The notes under the pieces were generated by a model that saw only the letters and a program-made list of their open reading frames with translations, was not told the DNA's origin and did no database searches. This document shows positions 10,959-18,468 of a stretch of DNA of 64,000 nucleotides, in pieces. This DNA is from Pectobacterium actinidiae (lineage in GTDB: Bacteria > Pseudomonadota > Gammaproteobacteria > Enterobacterales > Enterobacteriaceae), in contig NZ_JRMH01000001.1 in the NCBI RefSeq assembly GCF_000803315.1, positions 1,364,001 through 1,428,000 of the forward strand. The letters are read 5' to 3'. A program made the translations under genes and the position numbers. Numbering within the stretch: position 1 is the stretch's first letter; each line of letters opens with the position of its first letter.

Positions 10959-12143
10959 ATGGCTGAGTTACATGAGGTTAAACCGAGAGAACAAGCAGGC
11001 AGAGACACATTAGAACGATATAACGCTCAAATTCGAGCGGCCAGTATCGCGTGTTTATCAATTTTAGAAGGTAAAGATGTAAAACGTGTGTTTTGTGAAT
11101 TTCACGACGATTTTGTGGTCGAGAGAGTTGTCGCTAATGATATCCATTATACCTTTGTGCAAGTCAAAACTAAGGAGAAATTACGTGAAATATGGAAACT
11201 TCGAGAAGTTTTTGGAATATTAAAAAGAAAAACTAAAAAAAACCCTCAAACAGATGAGATGATTAGAGATAGTTTTGTTGGTAAACTATTACAACACACT
11301 ATAAATTTTGAAGATACCTGTAAGGAAGTCATTTTTCTTACAAATACCCATATTGACGAAGATATTGAGAATGTCATTGATGATATTATAACCGATGCGT
11401 TTTCCAGTGTACATTGTAAGCTGATTATTGATTCGTTTAATAACTGCTTCATTTCTATCAGAGACGGGAAGAAAAATCTCGAAATTGAAGAAATAAAAGA
11501 AAACCTCAAGAAATTAAAATTTGAAACCGATGTTGAATATATAAAAAGCAAACATGAAACATTTGAGATTCTTGCAAAGGAAAAAATTTTTAAATACAGC
11601 GAAATAGATTTATCACATATTGAAGCTAAGGAGATATTACTTTCTCTTTTAGCTCTTGTTAATAGTAAGTCAAGCGTAAAAATCAACGATTGCTCAAGGG
11701 GCAATATTAAGGATCTGTCTGGAATAGATATAGATGATTTATTGGATGTACTGAGTATCTCCAAAAATGCTTATTATGAGTTTCTTTATAATGGGGATGA
11801 GCATGCATTGAAATCAGCATCTGTGATTGAGAGATTGTTAAGAAAGGCTGGAGCTAGTGAAAGTCAAATTGATTTTTTTGCAAGGTGTAAAATAAAATGG
11901 GATCAGTGGTTAAGAAAAAACAGACATGTAATTTCTGACTTAGATTACATTACTATAGATAGTGAAATAAATTCAACATTAGATAAGCTGACATTTATGC
12001 ATGGTGTTTTATTTCTCTCAGGCTTAAGATCGGTTGTTAATGAATTACATGATTCGTTATTTGAAAATAATTTACTTAATTCTTTAGATAAAGAAGCTTT
12101 GACTGGAAGCCTCTTTGCGAGACTTGTAGAGCGTTCAAAATGA
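10959..12143 (+). CDS. ABC-3C effector: DUF4297-type nuclease-like protein
   Basis: First gene of a three-gene operon. The N-terminal 100 residues match the DUF4297 (dsDNA nuclease-like) domain found in anti-phage systems: REQAGRDTLERYNAQIRAA, then an acidic segment (CEFHDDFVVE) and VQVKTK, which give a plausible PD-(D/E)xK nuclease site. The remaining ~300 residues are helical and AT-rich in codon use. In ABC-three-component systems such proteins are the toxic effectors controlled by the ATPase partner. The frame is open from 10932; ATG 10959 is preferred because GTGGA precedes it at a suitable distance. It overlaps the next gene by 4 bp (ATGA). Nuclease activity is inferred from motifs. Confidence 0.8.
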   Translation: MAELHEVKPREQAGRDTLERYNAQIRAASIACLSILEGKDVKRVFCEFHDDFVVERVVANDIHYTFVQVKTKEKLREIWKLREVFGILKRKTKKNPQTDEMIRDSFVGKLLQHTINFEDTCKEVIFLTNTHIDEDIENVIDDIITDAFSSVHCKLIIDSFNNCFISIRDGKKNLEIEEIKENLKKLKFETDVEYIKSKHETFEILAKEKIFKYSEIDLSHIEAKEILLSLLALVNSKSSVKINDCSRGNIKDLSGIDIDDLLDVLSISKNAYYEFLYNGDEHALKSASVIERLLRKAGASESQIDFFARCKIKWDQWLRKNRHVISDLDYITIDSEINSTLDKLTFMHGVLFLSGLRSVVNELHDSLFENNLLNSLDKEALTGSLFARLVERSK

Positions 12144-12619
12144 ATTACGATGAATTTTTCGATAGTATATCTCAAAAAGATATTAGAATAGATATAAAAA
12201 ATATTGAAAGACAAGAAAGTGTTGGCCTTAATAATGAAGCTCTTTTTCAACTTCCTTTAATAGCTATGATAATACTTTTAATATCTAAAAATAGAGTGAA
12301 ACCAAGAGTAAATGAAGTTGGAGGTTTGGTAGGGAAACTTTTAGAGGATGTCATGCTAGGTTTTAAAGGATCATCACAATTATTAGGATGGTCAGCAAAT
12401 CTTAGGATACGAACCGTTACCGCTTTGAATTTCCTTGAGTCAGTATGTCTAATTATAATAGACGAAAGAAATAACAAGTTAAACATTACGAAATTGGGGA
12501 AGAAAGTTATTGACGAAGTGTTTATATATGAAAGTGATTTGTCTTATAATCTAGCCTTGATAGATAGAGCATACAGGAATTACTGCGTTGATTCAAAATT
12601 GGACGGTGAAATTTTATGA
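12140..12619 (+). CDS. ABC-3C middle component
   Basis: A 159-residue protein between the nuclease-like effector and the ATPase, with 4-bp ATGA overlaps at both ends, so the three are translated together. Its size, its place and its helical segments (ALFQLPLIAMIILLISKNRV; LGWSANLRIRTVTALNFLESVCLI, as in a winged-helix-like fold) fit the middle component of ABC-three-component conflict systems, which links ATPase and effector. No enzymatic motif is visible. The assignment depends largely on context. Confidence 0.7.
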   Translation: MNYDEFFDSISQKDIRIDIKNIERQESVGLNNEALFQLPLIAMIILLISKNRVKPRVNEVGGLVGKLLEDVMLGFKGSSQLLGWSANLRIRTVTALNFLESVCLIIIDERNNKLNITKLGKKVIDEVFIYESDLSYNLALIDRAYRNYCVDSKLDGEIL

Positions 12620-14367
12620 AATTATTAAGTCTCAAAATAAATGGAAGAGATTTTTCAGGTCTTGAATCAGATGAGCTTATTTTTGGGGAGCATATAACTG
12701 AGCTTTATGGCCCAAATGGATGTGGCAAAACTCCATTATTACAATCTATCTCCTATTGCTTAGGGTATCCATGTAAGTTCAGAGAGGATATTTATAAACT
12801 ATGCAAATCGGCCACCCTTACTTTTACCATAGGAAATGATAATTTTAGGGCGACAAGAGATTTTGAACATACTGAGTTCATTTTATCATTAGTATGTAAT
12901 AGCAAAAAATCAATGTTTTATAATCAAGCGGATTACTCTAAATATATCCTAGAAAAGCTATCACTAGCATATCCATCTCTTCTTACAACCCAAAATAAGC
13001 AATCATACCCGTATTTAGCAACTATTTTACCAATTTTTTATTTAGATCAGGATTTCGGATATTCAAAGTTTTATTATTCACCAAGTAATTTTATAAAAGA
13101 TCAATTCTCTGAAATGCTTAGAATTGTATTCTTTTTGCCCGAAAAACATTCCTTCGATGTTAAGAAAAAATCCATTAATATAATGGAGGAAATTAAATAC
13201 CTAGATAACTCGTTGGCTATACAAAGAAGAGATATTGAAATAGCTAAAGAGGCTAATAAAGATAAAGATATAGAATTTATCGATAATTCAATTATAGATC
13301 TAAAAAATGAACTTTCAGTATTGAAAAATAGTAAGTCATTGAAGAATGATTCCCTTCATAGCATTGATGAAATTATAAGAAGACAAAAAGAAAACTTGAG
13401 GGATTTAAACGAAGAACTGAGTTTTATCGCTAGAAGAGAGTCTTCATTAGTTCAGATAATGAAAGAAATTAATACAGAGATCAATACGTTAAACCTTAAC
13501 GAAGAAGCTAAAAGAATATTTCGTTCTTTTGAAGAAATATGTCCGTCTCTTGATTGTAAAATGTTTTCGCGTAGTTCGGAAAGTTATGCAAAACATCTCT
13601 TATATCTTAAAGATCAAATCAAGGATATTGAAAGAAGCTTGAATTTGGATGGAGGACGATATGATCAAATCACACAAGAAATAGCTTATGTTAATAAAAC
13701 TGTCGAAGACCTCAACTCTATGAGAAATGGAATCATAGAAGAAGAGGACCTCTCATCAGTAATTGATGCAATTTCTGCAATAACATCTATGTTGTTTAAA
13801 TTACAGTTAGAAAAAAGTGAGTTACATAAAATATCAATTTTGGAGGATAAGTATGTCGAAATGCTTAATAAGCGGGAAAATGCGCTAGATAAACTGGAGG
13901 GGTTAGGTAAAAATAGACAGTCAATACCACGGCTAACGCGGGTTAAATCTACATTGAGAGAAAAGTACATCAGTTGGCTAAAAGTTTTAAAAACCCCAAA
14001 TATAGATTTTAATATATCATTTGAGCAAGATTTTAGCCCTGTTCTAGGTTTTGAAACTTTAGAGCAACTCAAAGGAAGTACAAAAGTAAGAGCTATACTT
14101 GCTTATCGTAGTGCATTAATTGAAAGCATGCTTGAATTAGAAAATAAATCGTTCATGTTTGCTATATTCGATACGCCTAAACAGCATGAGATACATTACG
14201 AAGATATCAATAACTTCATTTTTAATTTGAAGAAGTTATCTCAAAAGTTTAATTTTCAATTTATATTCTCTTCCACAGAGTATAAGTATTTAGGTGATGA
14301 AAATGATATTTTGCTTACACCAAAATATCCTGGTGAACAGCATGAGATGTTTTTAAGAAGATACTAG
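12616..14367 (+). CDS. ABC-3C ATPase (SMC/RecN-like ABC ATPase)
   Basis: A 583-residue ABC ATPase. Walker A is at residues 32-39 (GPNGCGKT), then a long charged coiled-coil middle (about 180-440), a signature-like KGSTKVRAILAYRSALIE near 485-500, and a Walker B-like FMFAIFDTP near 513-521, where the catalytic Glu is replaced by Thr-Pro. It follows the usual RecN/SMC order of elements. As the third gene of the operon it should sense infection or DNA structure and license the DUF4297 effector. The Asp without a following Glu in Walker B suggests slow hydrolysis, a common trait of switch ATPases (inference). Codon use is strongly AT-rich relative to the flanking host genes. Confidence 0.82.
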   Translation: MKLLSLKINGRDFSGLESDELIFGEHITELYGPNGCGKTPLLQSISYCLGYPCKFREDIYKLCKSATLTFTIGNDNFRATRDFEHTEFILSLVCNSKKSMFYNQADYSKYILEKLSLAYPSLLTTQNKQSYPYLATILPIFYLDQDFGYSKFYYSPSNFIKDQFSEMLRIVFFLPEKHSFDVKKKSINIMEEIKYLDNSLAIQRRDIEIAKEANKDKDIEFIDNSIIDLKNELSVLKNSKSLKNDSLHSIDEIIRRQKENLRDLNEELSFIARRESSLVQIMKEINTEINTLNLNEEAKRIFRSFEEICPSLDCKMFSRSSESYAKHLLYLKDQIKDIERSLNLDGGRYDQITQEIAYVNKTVEDLNSMRNGIIEEEDLSSVIDAISAITSMLFKLQLEKSELHKISILEDKYVEMLNKRENALDKLEGLGKNRQSIPRLTRVKSTLREKYISWLKVLKTPNIDFNISFEQDFSPVLGFETLEQLKGSTKVRAILAYRSALIESMLELENKSFMFAIFDTPKQHEIHYEDINNFIFNLKKLSQKFNFQFIFSSTEYKYLGDENDILLTPKYPGEQHEMFLRRY

Positions 14368-14419
14368 TTTAATTTTTTCATGCCGTTTATTACGGCATGT
14401 GTCATTTTATTATGGCAAG

Positions 14420-14436
14420 TTATATATAATGATATG
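14420..14436 (+). repeat. 17-bp direct repeat, left copy, bracketing the ubiquitin-like module
   Basis: TTATATATAATGATATG is identical to 17922-17938. Here it is followed by AGCACCTCC (14436-14444); the right copy is preceded by GGAGGTGCT (17914-17922), its exact reverse complement. The pair looks like direct repeats outside short terminal inverted repeats. The sequence is AT-rich, so chance cannot be excluded. Confidence 0.5.
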
Positions 14437-14539
14437 AGCACCTCCTTTAAGCATCCCTGCAAAACGAATCATCCACTTTTAGAGATCTTCCGACAGCCGG
14501 ATTATGTTCCCTGAGGACATCGCTATGCGTTGAACCCTA

Positions 14540-14880
14540 TTCACGGAACACCAGATCATCGCCGTTTTGAAGTCCGTCAAAGCCGTACGTACTGTCAAGT
14601 ATTTCTGCTGTGAAGCAGGCATATCTGTGGCCTCGAACTACAACTGGGAAGCTAAGTACAGTGGGATGGAAGCCTCTGATATCAAAAAGATGAAAGGCCT
14701 TGAGGATGAAAACCGTCGTCTCAAAAGGATGTTTACCGAGCTTGGTCGTGAATATGGGGCACTGAAAGATGTCATCGAAAAAAGCTTTAAAACCAACGAT
14801 AAAACGTGAACTTATGGGCTATCTGATCGCAAAAATTTGGCATGAGCATCTGCCGGGCATGCAGGAAGTTATCACTGAGT
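14540..14880 (+). pseudogene. IS3-family transposase OrfA/OrfB remnant
   Basis: The translated DNA reads as a decayed IS3 transposase: FTEHQIIAVLKSV, a helix-turn-helix with EAGISVASNYNWEAKY, then MEASDIKKMKGLEDENRRLK (leucine-zipper region of OrfA). After a stop at 14809 another frame continues with KRELMGYLIAK, the OrfAB junction, and ends at a stop near 14879. There is no DDE catalytic region and no intact ends. It is a relic lying between two defence-type operons and shows that the region has been shaped by insertion elements. Confidence 0.85.
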
Positions 14881-15052
14881 AGGGCAGTCTATTTTTAGCA
14901 GCCCGAACCCCCACCTAAATCCTCTCTTAGAAAAATTATTTGTCAGCAAGATGTAAATACTAATCGAAATTCGATTTTTAATCTTCATTCTTAAAAAATA
15001 ATTGTTAAAAAACAATTACTTATAAAAATAATCCTAATTATTTCATGTTTAC

Positions 15053-15081
15053 TTGACTGTCGTAATTTTCGGTAATAAATT
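15053..15081 (+). promoter_or_regulatory. Candidate promoter of the ubiquitin-like operon
   Basis: TTGACT (15053-15058) and TAAATT (15076-15081) are 17 bp apart, about 60 bp upstream of the first start codon. A strong AGGTGA ribosome site (15132-15137) precedes ATG 15142. Confidence 0.5.
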
Positions 15082-15141
15082 GAAACATGAATTCGATTTA
15101 AAAAGTCAATGATGATTCCTCCTAAAAAAGATAGGTGAAAA

Positions 15142-15825
15142 ATGAGTAACAATAACTACGTTGTTAAAATTTCCGATGATAAATTTGAATTTAGTGATTT
15201 CACCTTTGACGATGCCAAAGTTACAGGTGGAGAGTTGGCTGATGTTTTTGGTGTGCACCCAGTTGAAAATTATAGGGTTTATCAGCAGGTAAAAAATTTA
15301 GAGCTGGAAGAATTAAGGCCTAATGAAAAAATAGATATTTCCAGCCCTAGCGATATTTATATCATAGAAGGCGATGCTAGTTATAATTTTACTGTTGATG
15401 GTCTCAACTTGGTTTGGCCGAGGGCAATCAGGGGGGGTGATATAAAGAAACTTATCAAAAAAAACTCAAGCGATTTCGATCTGTTTTTAGAGTATAAGGA
15501 TGAGGCTGATCAAATAGTTAATGATGATAGGCTTATAGATATTACCCAACCCAGTGTTGAACGCTTTTATACTAAAAAGAAGCCTGACTTATCATTTGAT
15601 ATTTTTGTAGAAGGAATTTTACATAAGTGGTACAAAAAAGAAATTAGTTATGAAGAGGTAGTCACATTGGAAGTGCCTGATTACGCTACCCACCCTGAAA
15701 TAACGTATTCTGTTAAATATAAAAAAGGTCCAGGGGTAAAGCCTGAAGGCATTCTCACTAAAGGCGCTATCATTAATGTAAAAAATGGGATTGAATTCAA
15801 TGTTTCAGAAACTGGTCAGTCATAA
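15142..15825 (+). CDS. Multiubiquitin-domain protein (bacterial ubiquitin-like modifier)
   Basis: A 227-residue protein built of three beta-grasp (ubiquitin-like) repeats: about 4-70 (NYVVKISDDKFEFSDFTFDD... TGGEL), 77-145 (YNFTVDGLNLVWPRAIRGGDI) and 150-222 (SFDIFVEGILHKWYKKEISYE... GIEFNV). The repeated pattern 'short strand, W-x-x-x-x-I-x-G, helix' is that of the Pfam multiubiquitin family. In such operons the protein is the presumed substrate of the E1-like enzyme encoded next. The C-terminus is SETGQS, not Gly-Gly, so activation would need trimming or a different chemistry. First gene of three; overlaps the next. Confidence 0.85.
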   Translation: MSNNNYVVKISDDKFEFSDFTFDDAKVTGGELADVFGVHPVENYRVYQQVKNLELEELRPNEKIDISSPSDIYIIEGDASYNFTVDGLNLVWPRAIRGGDIKKLIKKNSSDFDLFLEYKDEADQIVNDDRLIDITQPSVERFYTKKKPDLSFDIFVEGILHKWYKKEISYEEVVTLEVPDYATHPEITYSVKYKKGPGVKPEGILTKGAIINVKNGIEFNVSETGQS

Positions 15826-16993
15826 TCAAGACTTAAACTTGTTAGTTGAAAAAGGTTATGCGGTAAGCTTCGATAGTAATTATCTGATAATTAGAGATAT
15901 TCCTTACTTAAATGAAAGTAAGGAATTATTGTACGCTGCATTTATATGCAAAATCGTATATAAAGACGCAGAAACTGTTATGCAAGAAGATCATCAGGTT
16001 TTTTTTACCGGAGAATCTCCTTGTGATGTAAACGGCATGTTGATCCCGAATTTAGCAGACCGTCCTGCTACATTAACATTAAGCGAAAATTGTACAGATT
16101 TAATAGTTGAAAGACAATTTTCAAATAAACCCTATGTAAAAGGGGTACCTGGCAACTTTGAAGATTTTTTTAAAAAAATTGAAAGCTATACATCAATAAT
16201 ATCTGGACCAGCTATGGAATTATACAATGTTGATCCTTATACCTTTAATCATAAAATTGATATAGAAGAAAATAGCGTTTTTAAATTCCAAGATACTTTA
16301 ACGAGCAGAGCCGAAATAGTTGAGTTGTCGAATAAATTTAAAAGTGAAATTGTAGCAATTATAGGGCTAGGGGGCACTGGTTCTTATATTCTTGATTTTT
16401 TGGTCAAGACTCCAGTCAAGGAAATAAGGGGGTTCGATTTCGACGATTTCTTCATTCATAATGCTTTCAGGTCTCCTGGGAAAACGGAAAATACCGAGTT
16501 TAAGAAAAAGAAAAGCACTGTATATCAGGAGCGATATGATAATTTCAGACATGGAGTTTTCCTTAAAACACAGAAGATTGGTACAGAATCATTAGAGTTA
16601 CTACAGGGAGTGACTTTTGCTTTTGTCTGTGTAGATAATGGGGAGTCAAGAGCAGAGATATTTGAAGCATTAATTAGTTTAGGAATACCTTACATTGATG
16701 TTGGCATGGGCTTATCTAAGAAATCAGGAACCTTAAGCGGAATGATAAGAACTACTTACTATCCGGAGGGGAGCGCCCAAGAAGTGTTGGATAAAAATCT
16801 TTCTGACTTATCTAAACAAAGGGATAATTTATATCGCACTAATATTCAAATCGGCGAGCTCAATGCATTGAATGCCTGCTTGGCAGTTATAAAATTTAAG
16901 CAATATAAAGGATTTTACTCGAGTGAAGAAGACTTTTACCATACATTATTCAACATATCTGATTTGAAAATTGTATCTGAGTCAATATCATGA
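15800..16993 (+). CDS. E1-like ThiF-family adenylyltransferase with N-terminal DUF6791-type domain
   Basis: About 397 residues. The N-terminal ~155 residues resemble DUF6791, and the C-terminal ~210 are a ThiF/E1 Rossmann domain. Its nucleotide site is GLGGTGS (about residues 189-195), followed by the acidic strand end GFDFDDFFIHNAFRSPG, the usual E1 layout. It should adenylate the C-terminus of a ubiquitin-like protein, most likely the multiubiquitin partner. No cysteine stands out as the thioester residue. The frame opens at 15785; ATG 15800 is preferred for its GGGA ribosome site. It overlaps the upstream gene by 26 bp and the downstream gene by 4 bp. Confidence 0.82.
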   Translation: MFQKLVSHNQDLNLLVEKGYAVSFDSNYLIIRDIPYLNESKELLYAAFICKIVYKDAETVMQEDHQVFFTGESPCDVNGMLIPNLADRPATLTLSENCTDLIVERQFSNKPYVKGVPGNFEDFFKKIESYTSIISGPAMELYNVDPYTFNHKIDIEENSVFKFQDTLTSRAEIVELSNKFKSEIVAIIGLGGTGSYILDFLVKTPVKEIRGFDFDDFFIHNAFRSPGKTENTEFKKKKSTVYQERYDNFRHGVFLKTQKIGTESLELLQGVTFAFVCVDNGESRAEIFEALISLGIPYIDVGMGLSKKSGTLSGMIRTTYYPEGSAQEVLDKNLSDLSKQRDNLYRTNIQIGELNALNACLAVIKFKQYKGFYSSEEDFYHTLFNISDLKIVSESIS

Positions 16994-17397
16994 AAACTTT
17001 TACTATAAAGCTAGTTGAAGTTGATAGTATGCCTAGAGAGCTTGAGCCAAATACCCTTTATTACTCGGAAAGATTTGGTACGGCATCTCATTTATGTGCA
17101 TGTGGATGCGGAGCAAAGATTAGAACCCCAATAGATGTCAACGAGTGGAGTATTGTTAAAACTGAGCAGGGGCCAACTTTACATCCCTCTGTAGGTAATT
17201 GGCAAAAAGAATGTAAATCTCACTATTATATTAGAAAAGGTAAGATAGTATGGTGCGGCGCTTGGACTGAAAAGCAAATCCAAGAAGGAAGGTATAGAGA
17301 GCAACAAGCCCGAATTGACCATTATAATCGCATTTACTCCAAGCAGAGCGTGATTAATAAAATTTGGTTGTGGATTAAAGATAAACTTGGCTTATAA
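16990..17397 (+). CDS. DUF6527 family protein
   Basis: A 135-residue protein recurrently found beside multiubiquitin/ThiF genes. It has a compact cysteine cluster CACGCGAKI (about residues 36-44), further cysteines and histidines (KECKSHYYI, VWCGAW) that could form a zinc site, and a basic, aromatic C-terminal tail (IWLWIKDKLGL). It may be the conjugation- or substrate-selecting partner, but no biochemical role is known to me. Its ATG overlaps the E1 stop (ATGA), so it is part of the same operon. Confidence 0.78.
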   Translation: MKTFTIKLVEVDSMPRELEPNTLYYSERFGTASHLCACGCGAKIRTPIDVNEWSIVKTEQGPTLHPSVGNWQKECKSHYYIRKGKIVWCGAWTEKQIQEGRYREQQARIDHYNRIYSKQSVINKIWLWIKDKLGL

Positions 17398-17552
17398 GAT
17401 TTGGGGTTTTGAAGTATTTATGGGGGCAATTAGATTGCCCCTCCCTAATATTTTATTGTGATTTTTTTAAATTAAATATGGATGTATGGTTAATAAATTT
17501 TTTGCAAAACGCAAGCTCAAAAGGTGAAGAGGCGGGGCCCTAGGTAATAGAA

Positions 17553-17672
17553 CTCCTTAAAAAGCGGCCAGTAAACCTTGCATCGGCGGTGCTGGACAAT
17601 AAAATGGCCAGAACCATTTGCTCTATTCTGCCTCACGATAAGCAGTATTTAAACCAGCCGGAAACGATGTAG
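17553..17672 (+). pseudogene. IS110/IS1111-family transposase C-terminal remnant
   Basis: One frame reads KKRPVNLASAVLDNKMART followed by ICSILPHDKQYLNQP, the characteristic C-terminal end of IS110/IS116/IS902 transposases (K/R-R-P-x-N-x-A-x-x-A-x-x-N-K-x-A-R-x-I), ending at TAG 17670. All upstream domains, including the DEDD and serine motifs, are missing. Its presence just inside the right-hand inverted repeat suggests that the ubiquitin-like operon sits within a dead IS110-type element. Confidence 0.75.
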
Positions 17673-17913
17673 CTGTTAAGGACTCAAAATCAGTAAGTCT
17701 CCTGCGATTGCTCAACTAGTCGTAAGTAATGACAAAATAGGTAAGGTCCAGGCGTACTAAACCTGAAAAAGTATCGAACTCTGGGTTCGTACAAGTAACG
17801 AGACATAAGCCAGCGAAGTTCATTAGGGCTCGCGTCAGCTTAGGCTGACACAACAAGGCCGGAAATATAACTGCAATCGCCTTAATGTTGTAACCACAAC
17901 TGCCTAGCACATG

Positions 17914-17938
17914 GGAGGTGCTTATATATAATGATATG
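17914..17938 (+). repeat. Right copy of 17-bp direct repeat with adjacent inverted end
   Basis: GGAGGTGCT (17914-17922) runs into TTATATATAATGATATG (17922-17938). The first part is the reverse complement of AGCACCTCC at 14436-14444 and the second is identical to 14420-14436. Together the two sites outline a 3.5-kb segment with the layout of a mobile element. Confidence 0.5.
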
Positions 17939-18208
17939 GCTAGTCGGGAGATCAATCTAGGAGAGGGATTTTAATTTTGACTGGCTTGGAGTGACTGTTA
18001 ATTATTAGTTAATTCATGTTTTTATATTATTTTTTATACCGACTTGTTGTTTGGATTAATTTTTCTGAATAAATTTTAATTTAGCTATCATATATACGAA
18101 TCAGAATGGCGGAGCGAGACTTTACAGAACAAACCATCTCCAGCGAACATGAATGCCTAACTCGGTTGATAAACATATTATCACCCACTATGTGATTCTA
18201 TCAGGAAA

Positions 18209-18232
18209 CCCCCAACCCCAACCCCAACCCCC
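18209..18232 (-). other. Potential G-quadruplex tract (four G-runs separated by TT)
   Basis: The plus strand has C5-AA-C4-AA-C4-AA-C5. The minus strand therefore carries four G-runs of 4-5 with TT loops, as strong a quadruplex pattern as ciliate telomere repeats. It lies 237 bp upstream of the ArdC start. Whether it folds or has a function is unknown. Confidence 0.7.
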
Positions 18233-18351
18233 AAATCCCTTTCACCACTCTGGAACAAGGGGCGCTACGCCCGCCTATGCAGGAGCAGTTTTTTCTCCCG
18301 CGTGATTTTCGTTCCCGTATCAGCTTCCGGTTAATCGTTTCCCAACACAAC

Positions 18352-18399
18352 CCGTCCCGCAAGGGTAAATGGCACGCATTCTGCGCCCTTGCGGGACGG
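18352..18399. repeat. Perfect 14-bp inverted repeat upstream of ArdC
   Basis: CCGTCCCGCAAGGG (18352-18365) and CCCTTGCGGGACGG (18386-18399) are exact reverse complements with a 20-nt loop. No T-run follows, so a plain terminator is less likely. It could be a single-stranded promoter-like hairpin or a leading-region structure, since ArdC-type genes are often expressed from incoming single-stranded DNA (inference). Confidence 0.75.
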
Positions 18400-18468
18400 A
18401 ACGATGCCGGGAAAGCGAACCGTCAGGCGATACGAAGACGAAAATCACACCACTGACGGAGAAAAAAC

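Larger units (their letters stand above)
14368..15141. other. Intergenic stretch with IS remnant and operator-like palindromes
   Basis: Apart from the IS3 fragment listed separately there is no gene. The left part has a possible terminator for the ABC-3C operon (CATGCCG/CGGCATG, 14380-14399). The right part (14940-15130) is very AT-rich and contains ATCGAAATTCGAT (14963-14975) and AATTGTT/AACAATT (15000-15017), two inverted repeats upstream of the ubiquitin-like operon. Confidence 0.6.
17398..18468. other. 1.07-kb stretch of transposon relics and structured repeats, no intact gene
   Basis: After the ubiquitin-like operon come an IS110-type transposase fragment, about 250 bp of probable IS flank, the 17-bp direct repeat, an AT-rich stretch, a C-rich G-quadruplex-prone tract and a long inverted repeat just before the ArdC gene. 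An open frame on the minus strand at 17716-17955 has no protein character. Confidence 0.6.

Noticed and set aside
17716..17955. 79-codon open frame on the minus strand
   Set aside because: It covers the IS flank and the direct repeat and has no recognisable domain.
18209..18232. CCCCAA repeats as a CRISPR or microsatellite array
   Set aside because: Only four short runs, no spacers of constant length; better described as a G-quadruplex-type tract.
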